From Leucogyrophana mollusca (Eukaryota; Basidiomycota; Agaricomycetes; Boletales): 18,094 bases of DNA. The position numbers and the translations under genes are program-made. Positions within the stretch are counted from its first letter, which is position 1, and each line of letters starts with the position of its first letter. The stretch covers positions 1 through 18,094 of the forward strand of contig MU266738.1 of NCBI GenBank assembly GCA_021014945.1, read 5' to 3'. Below, piece by piece: positions 7,447 through 16,247 of the stretch. The notes beneath the pieces were generated by a model, which made no database searches, had not been told where the DNA came from, and saw only the letters and a program-made list of their open reading frames with translations.

Positions 7447-8961
7447 GTGTATGGCCCCATATCAAACAATCCCCCAGTTGTCCTTTAACTCATTTGATGT
7501 GGTACATAACCCTATAAAGATTTCTCACCTTGAGTTTCAAGTCCATTACATTTTATACAAGCTCAAGAATATCGTCATACAACCAATTTGGGATATTAGA
7601 AAAAAGATCATATAGACCTTGAAAAACCTTCTATACAGGAACACAGGCACTCATTGTTTAAAAGGACAATTCAAGATATTTGAACAAGCTAGAGAAATCG
7701 GTGTACCCCAAATATGATCTAGATTAAAGGTGTTGAAGCTCAGAAGAACTAAAAGCAAAATAGTCACTATGTGGAGTGCCTTAAGCACCGGGACTGAGGT
7801 CCTGAGTCAGTACCTAGGGAAATCAACTATGGACATCATAGCTATATATCTACAGTGTACAATTACCAGAGAAAATAAAAGGCCCCAGCATATAATTCTG
7901 CTGAAGCAAGAACTTTGGTCTATCTAAATACATTCAGATGTGACTTGAAATGAATACTATGGCTGTGTTGTCATATTAGAATGAATTGCTGCTATTTAGT
8001 ACCCTAGATGTCTGCCTCAGGAACTGTTTACAATCATGAAATATCTGGAAATCTGTTGGAATGTCTGTTTTTAGTAAGTCTCAGTCATAGGAGATAACAT
8101 GATATAGTGTTATAGAGAAAATCACCATTTAATAGAGGATCCACCAGCTTTCTTATCTTTGGGTGGTGTGTGCATGTGTCAGCCCTAGCACTGCTGTTCA
8201 GTATTTTGATGATGAGTAGCTTTTGTATAGTGACTATATATCTCTGGAAGCACAGACCAAAACTTGTCAATCAATTGATGTTGTAGATAGCTTGGCGGTC
8301 TTTCTAACACATTGCTTAAGCTGTACTTACAGACATTACATCTTTGTTGTAGACAGATATATTGAGTGGGAGGGGCCTGTGTAGCAGCAGATAAGCTTAT
8401 ATGATACAATTCAACCCTACCAACATCTCTATTGGATAGAGGCAGTACATAGACAGAACTAGGGTGGTGGTCCTATTAATCTTTTCAGGATCAAGAGAGA
8501 CACTCTCAAGTCATATCCAATCAGTTGGGCTGGACACATAGAGTCAAACATATCACAAGACTGATTCATTGAGGTGATACTTGGCTGTATCTGTTGCTGT
8601 TGCACAAGTTACCTCATGTGTTAGACATTTGGCATTTTAAGTCAAGGAAATGCATTGTGTCTGATGTAATGATTCATGTGGAAGCTTACTCAACTTCTGT
8701 TTTGTGTCTCAAGTTCAGGCTGTAACTTTACAGCAACTGGAACAAGTCAACTGCATTTATGAGCCTGGTAGTTTATAGTATAAGATAACATAATAATTGT
8801 CTAAGGTCAAACAGAGTATAAAGTAAGTTACTTGTCTGACTCCTAATCCTCATCACTTGTACCTACCATTGAGAACATGAATATTGGCTATAGGTCTTGG
8901 CTGGCAGAGGACCTGGGGACTTATAGTGTCACCTTTCCTGGATTGCTAAAGGCTCCTGAGC
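7447..8961. other. AT-rich stretch without recognised genes
   Basis: About 1.5 kb with only short, unconvincing ORFs (plus 7730-7927; minus 8085-8270 and 8185-8409). The last has a CNVCKYSL run but nothing that identifies it. I see no terminal repeats, promoter block or tandem array. It may hold strongly decayed elements. Confidence 0.5.
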
Positions 8962-9095
8962 TTACAAGTAGTGTACCTTCTTGGGCTGCTGGGCTTCAGT
9001 GTCATTAAGCTCAGGAGACAAAGACTGCTTGCTGGAGGTGGTGGTAGTGATGATGGAAGGGGCTTAGCTGATGCTGTCATCTAAGTTGATGTCTC

Positions 9096-9148
9096 CTATG
9101 GAGAAATTTATGAGACATATTTCATAAACACCCTAGGAGATGACTCAC
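9096..9148 (-). other. Predicted intron 3 (53 nt) of the split gene
   Basis: Donor GTGAGT, acceptor CTCCATAG, phase 1. It shares much of its sequence with intron 2 (CTCC..GG, TTTATGAAA, TCA..TAAA, TTCT), although the flanking exons are unlike. Confidence 0.65.
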
Positions 9149-9301
9149 CTATAGCATCCAAGTCCAAGTTCAAGTTTTCTATGTCTGGGCTGGGAGATGT
9201 GGTCACTAGTGAACCCAAGGTTGTAAAACATTTCTTATAAGTCAATATGACTTGACCAATCTTTATCTTTACTTTAGTGGACTTTGACTTGACCTGAGGT
9301 T

Positions 9302-9353
9302 CTGCAGAAGGTTTAATTGAAATATGTTTCATAAAAACCTGGAGCTTGCTTAC
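9302..9353 (-). other. Predicted intron 2 (52 nt) of the split gene
   Basis: Donor GTAAGC, acceptor CTTCTGCAG, phase 1. It joins NVDNNTPP to a codon completed as Glu, followed by PQVKSKSTK. It closely resembles intron 3. Confidence 0.65.
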
Positions 9354-9473
9354 CTGGTGGAGTGTTGTTGTCTACATTCATCAGTTTGTCCTCATTCACT
9401 GAAATGGCCACATTATTGTCTTTGTTATCTTCTTCATTGTTATTATTACTATTAACATCTTCTTCTTTGTTAT

Positions 9474-9522
9474 CTATTTTTAGTATGAGCTAAGGAGGAC
9501 AATGATGGAGGCCAAGTTCTAC
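9474..9522 (-). other. Predicted intron 1 (49 nt) of the split gene
   Basis: Donor GTAGAA, branch-like TACTAAA, acceptor AATAG, phase 1. Reading through meets a stop at 9472-9470, whereas splicing continues into the Asn/Glu-rich exon. Not similar to introns 2 and 3. Confidence 0.55.
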
Positions 9523-9702
9523 TAATGTTGTCACTAGGCTTAGCATTAGAACTGTAGTTGTCCACCCTAACCAGGAAGGATGTGTACTGGTGGCTGTGGA
9601 TCTTATGTAAGGCTTTGTGGGTACAGTGCTGGTTTTGCTCCCTAGCTTTCTGGACATCTCTCTTGGTGGTGGACTTGGTGAATATCACCAGTGATGCATC
9701 CT

Positions 9703-10453
9703 TGTCATATCCCATGCAACCATGTGCCCTCATATTTCATTCCGGTTCCCTTCCGCACATCTCCGCATCCCTTTGACCCTTCCATCTAACAAACACTGGA
9801 CTTAACACTTTCCAGACTCGTCGCTCCGCCTCTGTACTTTTCATATACTCCACTGGTCCATTGGACCAAACACTGCCTCTTTCCCTCTTTGTATGTTTCC
9901 CTTCATTATAGTTCTGTTTGCGCACTACCTCTACTTAGTTTATTATTTATCTTCTGCTTATCATACTAATCCTATGCCTGTCCAATCCACATAGCCTCCT
10001 CCGAGTTCTGGACCCACTCCACTCTCCGGAACCATTCCTCCTTTGTCTTCCTTATTGTTTTGTTGCACTGGTTTCTGGACACTGTACCCACATACGCTCC
10101 ATAGCACAGCCCAACTCCGTAGTATAAATATTGCTCTGAAGTATGCCTTCTCCTTAGTTCAAATATCAGCTTTATCACCTCCTGTTTCTTTCCGCCTCTA
10201 AGTCTATCTGATTATTCTCTCTGGACTCATTTATTAAGAGTCCTCTCTGTTCTTATATCTTTCCTAAGTCTCCGACTCTCTCCATCTCACCTCCAAAATC
10301 TAGAACTGACCTCGGACAAGGGCGCAGCACATGTGCTGAAGCCGACATTCCATTTCCAACTCCAGAACAGTTTGTATCTATATTCACTAAGTCCCCTACA
10401 CTTACATTTCGTCCAGAGTTCCCCGGAAAGTCCCAGAGGAACCGGATTTGACA
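9703..10453 (+). mobile_element. Solo LTR with 5-bp target duplication (LTR-B)
   Basis: This 751-bp element starts TGTCATATCCC and ends GGATTTGACA, giving 5-bp inverted ends TGTCA/TGACA. It is flanked by the direct duplication ATCCT at 9698-9702 and 10454-10458. There is no internal retroelement sequence, so it is a solo LTR, normally left by recombination between two LTRs. It contains a TATA-like agtataaata (10121-10130) and a perfect palindrome CAGCACATGTGCTG (10325-10338). Its last 300 bases match the LTR at 17789-18094 (GGCGCAGCACAT, GAGTTCCCCGGAAAG, GAGGAACCGGATTTGACA) and its first 180 match LTR-A. Removal of element plus one duplication restores the exon 1 frame of the gene around it. 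Confidence 0.92.
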
Positions 10454-10900
10454 ATCCTTGAGCTTCAGATTGGTGTGTAACCTCCAGAATTTGTTGGATT
10501 TCACCTGTACCACCAGTTCCTCAAACTTTAGTAACAGTACAGCAGTGACTTTGTCTACTTTCTGGTGACTCAGGATAATGCAGAGGTCCACCTTAGGGTT
10601 ACTTAGCTTCATCACCTGCTTGTGTGATACATTGACCAGGGCCTTAGAACCCATACTGATGACGACTCTGGGAGTCTGTGGCAGTCAGAAACTTCCTACC
10701 TTCCCCCCTCAAAGGTAAGTCCTTCTTTCTCACTCTCTTTTAATAGGAACTAATATTATAAATAGTTTTCAACATGTACTAGCCTTACAAAAATAGCCTT
10801 ACTCATTCAGGAGGCAAGCCTGCTTCTTTTTACATTCTTAAGAACAAGTGAGTGATACTGTTACCCTCACATGTAATCTTACCAACATTGCTTTAGATTT

Positions 10901-11552
10901 AATCTGACCTTCACTACAAAACAGCTTCACCTCATTTGGGAAAGTGGGCTTCAGCTGGCTTATGAACAGAACATTTTTATGGAGGACTTCATATCCAAAG
11001 CCAGTTCTTCAAAATTCTTTAAGGCACAGACACCCTTGAGCGATATTCAGTAGTTATCCTAATGACTTTATAAAATCACACAGCTTCAAGGTTGTTCTAG
11101 TCACAGCTTACATCCTATCCCTGGGGATAACCCATTTATGCACAGTGTAAGAAGTGTAAACACCTTTGTACATGGAGAAAGCTTATAAAGGGGAGTAACT
11201 GAGGCTAACACAGTCACTGTGGCCATTCTCACCCCTTCATCAGTCACCCCATCCTCTCCTACCTGCACGCCTGCCCTTCTTCTCGCTCTCCCACATATCT
11301 GCACCACAGACTCTCTGTTTCTACCCTTCTCACCTCGTGCAAGCACTCCCATTCCTGGAGACTCAGTTGACCTGCCTCATTCTACAGCCTACATTCCTGC
11401 GTTACGTGCACACTGATCCCTCCATGCCAACTCCCGCCACTGTCCTGGCACCTCTGCCCTTGTCCTTGCCAACTTCTCCTGCCTTGTCTATGAAAGTCGA
11501 GGAGTCCAGTCCTGTTGTTGCCTCTAAATGCTGCAAGCCTACCCCTGCTTGA
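10901..11552 (+). pseudogene. Decayed plus-strand coding remnant with Cys cluster and Pro-rich tail
   Basis: Coding-like pieces follow one another in three frames. At 10901-11050: NLTFTTKQLHLIWESGLQLA and FMEDFISKASSSKFF, ending at TAG (11051). Around 11143-11169: QCKKCKHLCTW, a CX2CX4C cluster. From 11219: a Pro/Ser/Thr-rich region (TPSSVTPSSPTCTP; STPIPGDSVDLPHSTAYIPA) that shifts frame near 11400 into TDPSMPTPATVLAPLPLSLP and KVEESSPVVASK. The order, Cys cluster then low-complexity tail, looks like a fungal DNA-binding or transposon-associated protein, but I cannot name it. At least two frameshifts separate the pieces, and the tail ends at a junction with a minus-strand Copia fragment. Confidence 0.4.
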
Positions 11553-11715
11553 AAGCGGAGAAAGTGTCTGATTTGGCCTTGAGAGGGATAACAACTTGAA
11601 ATCTTGAATAGTCACAGATGAAGGTGGCCCAATAACGATATCCTTGGAAAGTGTGATAGGGAAGCTGATGGACATCTATATGGACCAGTCTTGGTGTCAG
11701 AAGGTGAGGAGTCCA
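11542..11715 (-). pseudogene. Copia integrase core fragment
   Basis: About 58 codons read VHIDVHQLPYHTFQGYRYWA, then FICDYSRFQVVIPL and AKSDTFSAFKQ, the first part of the DDE integrase core of Copia elements. The first catalytic Asp is in HIDVH. The second Asp and the Glu are absent because the frame stops at 11541-11539 where plus-strand remnant sequence begins. The upstream sequence in the same ORF lacks the expected HHCC finger. It is an isolated fragment; whether it comes from the same element as 1-2279 cannot be told. Confidence 0.75.
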
Positions 11716-11719
11716 AGCC

Positions 11720-12506
11720 CTAGGCCATAGCCAGCAATTGTGACTCCTCACATTATGACAAACTCGAATGAGACACCGTCGCCAACGCCCGCAGCTGCAA
11801 AAGACAAGGCTCCGCCCGCCAACAACAAACCCCTTGACTACTACATCTTCAAGAACAGGTATAGCTCTAGTTTGTTTAGCAACAGTCAACAACCAGCATT
11901 TTAATGTGGTAATGATTTAATTCTTCAGTGCAAAATGTAGTAGTATATCTGAGATATGACTATTTGTAAGGCTCACTTACCTTGATTGATCTTCAACTGA
12001 AGCTCAACAGAGCTTATGATACATTACTATGGACACAGCCAATGTTAGATACAGTGCATACTGGTAGGTTTTTCTACTATAGGGCTCTGCTCTAGAGAAC
12101 AATAACCGAGAAATCAAATCTTCAACTGTCCATTAGCTCAAAGATTGCTGATAATTGGACTGGAAGCAAGGATTCTTTGCTACAGGGAAGACACAAGCAT
12201 GACTTTTGAAAATGGGTGCCCAGCTTCCACCAACCAACCGTAAAGTGGGTGGTTCCGGTCAGCACTGGCCATTATGCCCTTTAGAGCATCTGCATATACA
12301 GTTGACCTCAAATATTTCAATTTAGAAGCATAGATGCATTCAGAGGCCAGGTAGCAATGGCAGTATAAACAGAGGCTGAGGTTTAAGGCTCCGGTTTACC
12401 AGTGCTGGCAACAATGAAGCCCTGAGGTCATGTGACCCCCGCCTCCACTTCAAACTTTCTCTCCCCACTGCTCTCCAGCTGCCTATGCCTTACCTTGAAT
12501 TAGCTT
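11720..12506. other. Stretch without recognised genes
   Basis: No ORF with recognisable motifs and no array. A short inverted pair (cagcactgg near 12260, ccagtgctg near 12399) is too weak to define an element. The sequence is moderately AT-rich and may be decayed transposon. Confidence 0.45.
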
Positions 12507-13181
12507 GGCCCCAAAAGGACCACCCAGTATTGGCCCATTGTCCCACCGGTTTGTGGGTCCATTTAAGTAAATAGTTTGTAGTGGCTGCGTTCATTAGTAG
12601 TTGCTTACAATAGACTAACAAACACTAATAAATAAATTGTAGTGACCGCTTTTATTATTAATGACTAGTAAAACAATAGTAAACAATAGTAAATCATTTG
12701 TAGTCACCACTTTGGCTAGTAATTGCTTTTAATAGACTAACAAATACTAGTAAATAGTTTGTAGTGACCGCTTTCAATAGTGATTGCTTAAACACTAGTA
12801 ATCACTAGTAATCACTTGTAGTGACCATTGTTATTAGTAGTTCCTTATAATAGACTAGTGACCGCTTTTATCAGTAGTTGCTTATAATGAACTAATAAAC
12901 ATCAGTCAACAATCCTAATCTATGGAGGCACTACACACCATTTACTAGTCTCGACTAGCCTTTCACTAGCACTTTCAGATATATCCTATTGTCGCTATTT
13001 ATTCGTGATTATTTACTGCTATTTTTATTTATTTAATAATTTAATTTAGCTGAACCCATTTGCATATTGGCCCACTGGGTTGACCTGAAGTACCCCATGC
13101 TGTTCCACAAAAATGGGCCAATTAAATGGACCCACAAACCGGTGGGACAATGGGCAAATACTGGGTGGTCCTTTTGGGGCC
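12507..13181. mobile_element. Foldback element with 60-bp inverted ends
   Basis: The left arm 12507-12566 (from ggccccaaaaggaccaccca to ggtccatttaa) and the right arm 13122-13181 are inverted copies identical at 59 of 60 positions; the single difference is tattggccc versus tatttgccc. The 555-bp interior is an AT-rich degenerate tandem array without ORFs, plus a second short inverted pair ATTGGCCCA/TGGGCCAAT (13066-13074, 13114-13122). This is the form of a non-autonomous, MITE-like or foldback DNA element. I see no target duplication next to the arms (left flank ..agctt, right flank ctgtg..), so the true ends may differ by some bases. No transposase gene for it is present. Confidence 0.8.
12567..12895. 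repeat. Degenerate ~60-bp tandem array inside the foldback element
   Basis: The phrase agtaaatagtttgtagtgac, then cgctttt, then tagtagttgcttataata and gactaacaaacact, recurs with changes at about 12566, 12629, 12690, 12751, 12809 and 12853. That is five to six units of 45-63 bp. Short ACTAGTAA and AACAATAGTAA motifs are locally amplified within units. Confidence 0.65.
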
Positions 13182-13200
13182 CTGTGGGAGCCTATTCACT

Positions 13201-13243
13201 TTTTGGCCCACTCTATAGGCCAAAATCTGTGGTCCAACCACAG
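13201..13243. repeat. Two adjacent perfect hairpins
   Basis: TTTTGGCC/GGCCAAAA (13201-13208, 13218-13225) is followed at once by CTGTGGT/ACCACAG with a 3-nt loop (13227-13233, 13237-13243). Their closeness to the foldback element, and the shared GGCCCA core, suggest they belong to the same kind of inverted-repeat sequence. No terminator or RNA role is implied. Confidence 0.45.
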
Positions 13244-13318
13244 GGTAGAGACCCTTTAAGGCTCTTCTCTTACCACGATAAGTAGAGCCTTATAGGGTCC
13301 CCCAGAGGGTGTCCTGAA

Positions 13319-13522
13319 GTGCCACTTCCATCCGGAATTAACCTTAGGAAATCAGACCCCAACACACGTGTTGACCTTTGGTTACAGACCAAATTCCAAT
13401 CCCTAGTTGGCACACTGTTATATGTCATGCTTGGCACACAGCCCAAACTTGCATCCTACAGTGCTCATCCAAATCAAGAGCATTACTGTGCAGGAATTTA
13501 CATCTTACGATATCTAAATCAC
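13319..13522 (+). pseudogene. Copia reverse transcriptase C-terminal fragment
   Basis: The frame reads PLPSGINLRKSDPNT, LQTKFQSLVGTLLYVMLGTQ, then PKLASYSAHPNQEHY and AGIYILRYLNH. This matches the Copia segment after the catalytic domain (YQSLVGSLLYL..TRPDI..A...A.P...H..A..R.LRYL). Several residues between TQPKLA and SAHPNQ are missing relative to the usual spacing. The frame continues past 13522 into a valine-rich, apparently unrelated tail. No 5' RT (YVDD box) or RNase H is next to it, so it is an isolated fragment on the opposite strand to the Copia part at 1-2279. Confidence 0.8.
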
Positions 13523-13623
13523 GTCATGGTGGCTGTCCCACTCATGGTGGTCACCGTTGTGACTGCCATCACAGTTGTCATCATATTGGGGCTCATAGCC
13601 CTGTCATTCTCGCTGTCACATCT

Positions 13624-14114
13624 CTACACGCACTTCTCACAGCACACACTGTGAGTTTCTAACTCTCTTGGCAACATTTGTCGCTCTATTCTTTGTATGC
13701 GACACATTATGTCACTATCCCTACCGCTAAGGTAGGGTGCATTGTTTTCTATGGCACACCACTGCCTAGCCAGTCTTCTGGCTGCTTCATGAGGGCCATC
13801 GGCCTCTTGCTTTATCACTTGGGGGGCTTCTTCCCTGTACATATTGTCAGTTCAAGCTGACTCATAGCGCGCTCATTCCCTGAACCAGCGCACATGTGCT
13901 CTATTGCTTCGGTGTTTTGCCGGTAGGGGTTTACCCCATGGCTGGACGCAAGTGCGTCCCCTCTGTCTCTCGACCTCCATTGGTCCCCTACATCCTGTAG
14001 GAAGCTATCAATGGTGTTTGCCAGAACTTCTGTGGGAGCTAGAGCTTCCGTTTGACTTCTCCTAAGCTTGTTTTTGAGCCCTTACTCCAGCATATGCCAG
14101 AGGCGATTTTCCAT
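13624..14114 (-). pseudogene. Broken hydrophilic gene of unknown family
   Basis: From ATG at 14114 the frame reads MENRLWHMLE, a TAA at 14084-14082, then GLKNKLRRSQTEALAPTEVL, ANTIDSFLQDVGDQWRSRDR and AMSQLELT. A one-base slip near 13843 moves it to the frame MYREEAPQVIKQEADGPHEA, ARRLARQWCAIENNAPYLSG, RIQRIERQMLPRE, ending at 13624. The continuity of a charged, helix-rich composition across one stop and one slip supports a former protein of roughly 160 residues. No motif identifies it. Gag of another retroelement is one possibility, not shown. It begins about 40 bases after the poly-A tail of the LINE. Confidence 0.45.
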
Positions 14115-14156
14115 TGACTCTGATGGTTGTTACGCAGTTGACTGTGCACTTCCTAC

Positions 14157-14171
14157 TTTTTTTTTTTTTTT
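14157..14171 (-). repeat. Poly-A tail of the LINE (15 nt)
   Basis: Fifteen consecutive T on the plus strand, that is A15 at the minus-strand 3' end of the LINE. It is the only such homopolymer in the window and lies downstream of the LINE coding end. Confidence 0.65.
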
Positions 14172-14751
14172 GGAGTCCATTCATGTCCAGTTGAGGTAGT
14201 ACTACCTTATGTAGGACACTACTAATCTAGCCTTAAATCGCAGGGCCCCTGTGCCCCGCTATACCACTCCTCCACTTCCCGATGTGAGACCTAAAGGCCC
14301 CCACCGGTCCACCATTCCTGCCGGCTGTTTTAGACACACCAAGCGTTCCAAGGGGAGGTGGCTGTGACTTTGTCTGACGATAGGCAAACTTGGCTTTGCG
14401 CATGTGTCTGCTTATCACGTACCCGTGACCGGAGCGATCGTGTACAGGGGACGGGATGGGAATGCGTATGAGATTGAGTGATGTGAGAGAGGGTGAGTGC
14501 GGTGTCATGTGCTCTCGCGGTGACTGTGCGATCTGTGTGATGTGTGGTGTTCCCGTGCATTTGCATGAAGAGTGGCGTTTCTGCCACCTTTAGCTATATC
14601 CTCTCAACCACTCTACCGGCCATCTGATGCCCCTTCCTACTAATCGTGCCTGCGCAACCAGCTGGGTCCCACTGTGTGCAGGTGTATAAAACCCGTCGAG
14701 TGACAGGTGTCTCATGCGCATTTCACGTGCCGTGTTATCTGTACATCATGA
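14172..14751. other. Presumed LINE 3' region, no gene
   Basis: Minus ORFs at 14233-14508 and 14330-14587 overlap in different frames and show no motif. The stretch contains a 14-bp perfect palindrome AGGTAGTACTACCT (14194-14207) and, on the plus strand, a TATAAAA at 14685-14691 followed by cccgtcgag, resembling the LTR promoter blocks elsewhere. Part of it could be another inserted LTR, but I find no TG..CA ends. Confidence 0.35.
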
Positions 14752-15528
14752 TCATCTACGTGCAGCGTTATGTTCTGGCAAGGAAACCTCACTGAATGTA
14801 TGTCTTAATTGCACTGTAGCATTGACGAATTGTATAAGCAGGCCTAACGCATGCTCCTCCGTGAGGATGTAAGATAAGGATGTGGCCTCCTGACCAATTG
14901 CCCTGCCGAAGACATGGTGTTCCTGCGCGTATTGTGGGCAATCAAACAGAAAGTGATGGAGTGATTCATCTGTTTCTGGGCAAGCGGGGCAGCAGGGGGA
15001 GTCAGCGACAGCAATGTGATGGAGGTGTTGGTTGAGTGGGATGTGGTTACTAGTCAGCCCCGCACAGATGTACATCAGAAGCTCCCTTCTCCTACTATTC
15101 CTTTCTTTACCCTTGGTTGCCAGTTTGGCCTGTTTGTCCGCAGTCTCATTGCCCTCAACCCCACTGTGACCCAATATCCATCATATCATCAGCTTGAACA
15201 TGTCAGGATGCCTTTTCACAATCATCTGCATCTGCCTGTGGAAATAATTGAGCAGATGCCGCCCTGATTTCAAGCGCGAGTTCTCACTGGATTGAATGGC
15301 TGCTTGATTGTTGACGAAGATGGATGCCAGGAAGGTGACATCTGGTTCAGTTTGTAACAAACGCGCAGCTAGGATCAGACTGACGACTTCAGCTTCATAG
15401 ACGGTGTGATCTGAGGCGTCACCCAGATGATATCACAGTGTCCTGGGGTGTTTACCCGTTCTTGTAAGGACTGCCGCAGCCCCTACTTTACCATTGAGGC
15501 TTGAACTGTCTGAGTAAATCTGGATTTC
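14752..15528 (-). pseudogene. LINE RNase H domain and CCHC finger, with two TGA stops
   Basis: RNase H removes the RNA strand during copying. It begins IQIYSDSSSLNGKVGAAAVL (first Asp in YSDSS). A TGA at 15435-15433 follows, then VYEAEVVSLILAARLL (catalytic Glu), SIFVNNQAAIQSS and, after a TGA at 15183-15181, ILGHSGVEGNETADKQAKLA (His and last Asp). The third catalytic position, normally Asp in a (Y/F)VDNQAA motif, reads Asn here. The C-terminus has CPACPETDESLHHFLFDC (about 14938-14991), the zinc-finger-like end typical of these LINEs, then HNAARR and TGA at 14754-14752. Two stops and the D-to-N change make it inactive. Both TGA codons sit where Arg would be reasonable. Confidence 0.85.
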
Positions 15529-16247
15529 GTCAGCCAGTCTACGTTGTTCACTGATCAAGGCTTCCTGCGAGGGTGCTATGTGTGTGTCGAACAGAGAGTT
15601 TGTGGTAGGTGAGCGGGCAGCTGGGTCCAGTGTCTCTATTTCGTCTGTGTTGATATGAAGCTGATGAAGGAGGTAATGTAGCGATGATTTATGCTGTTTC
15701 ACGTCTTGTTTTTCAGCACTCTGTAACAGGGGATGTAGGGGATGTGAAGCCAGTAAGGCCGCTAGGCGGATGGCTGCGTGATAGCAGGTCTTCTGAAGCA
15801 GGAGTGGTGTGGGAAGGAGGTTAGGATGCACTTCCAGTACATCCGTGGCGGTGGTTCTCATAGCACCCATGATGGCGATTGCGCTGATTCGTTGCACCCT
15901 TGTCATCTTTTTTGCTACCCTGATTGATCCTCTCTGAGGTGTTGTCGATTCACCACGAAATACCGGCTTAAACCAAACGTTCATCGCGTACATCATCTTG
16001 GGGATCGCCACTGCGAGATATAACTTTCGTGTTAACTTTGCAGGCATGCCCATGGTGGTAGAGGACTCACTGAAAGTCTTCCCAATTGTTACCAGCGCGG
16101 CGTCGTCAATGTATGCTTGCATGGCCTCATACTTGGGGCGATCTTTGGTGATATTGATGAGGGGAAAGTTGTAGATAATATAGAGAATCATAGATAACGG
16201 GCATCCTTGCATGATACCATTGAGAAGATGACACCAGTCTGAGAGGT
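15529..16247 (-). pseudogene. LINE RT C-terminal half with internal deletion
   Basis: Continuing after LTR-C, the frame reads SDWCHLLNGIMQGCPLSMIL (the QG..LS box), then YEAMQAYIDDAALV with the catalytic YIDD at about 16102-16113. Near 16065 GKTFSES passes directly to TTMGMPAKLTRKLYLAVAIP. In related elements well over 100 residues of thumb and linker lie between these points, so an in-frame deletion is likely. The rest (MMYAMNVWF, RVAKKMTRVQRISAIAI, EVHPNLLPTPLLLQK) is the usual link between RT and RNase H, and is open to the stop at 15433. No stop interrupts this half, but it cannot be a working polymerase. Confidence 0.8.

Larger units (their letters stand above)
8962..10675 (-). pseudogene. 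Four-exon gene of unknown family, split by a solo LTR
   Basis: Exon 1 (10675-10459 plus 9702-9523) has ATG at 10654, MGSKALVNVSHKQ, then LLLKFEELVVQVK, and across the LTR site LHTNLKLKD/ASLVIFTKST. Exons 2 (9473-9354), 3 (9301-9149) and 4 (9095 on) follow introns of 49, 52 and 53 nt, all phase 1. Removing the LTR and the introns gives 681 nt, 226 codons plus TAA at 9066-9064. After that stop the frame stays open (APSIITTTTSSKQSLSPEL, AQQPKK) to 8962, so the TAA may be a late mutation. Exon 2 is Asn/Asp/Glu-rich (NSNNNNEEDNKDNN) and exon 3 starts Lys-rich. A good acceptor with branch CTGAC lies at 10676 (CCACAG), hinting at an exon further upstream. No family recognised. The LTR inside exon 1 makes the present copy non-functional. 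Confidence 0.65.

Noticed and set aside
7316..7927. Two plus-strand ORFs in the AT-rich stretch
   Set aside because: No motif, poor composition and no sign of splicing or conservation.
10700..10745. Plus-strand GTAAGT...TTTAATAG resembling a 31-nt intron
   Set aside because: Too short, and the surrounding coding sequence is on the minus strand.
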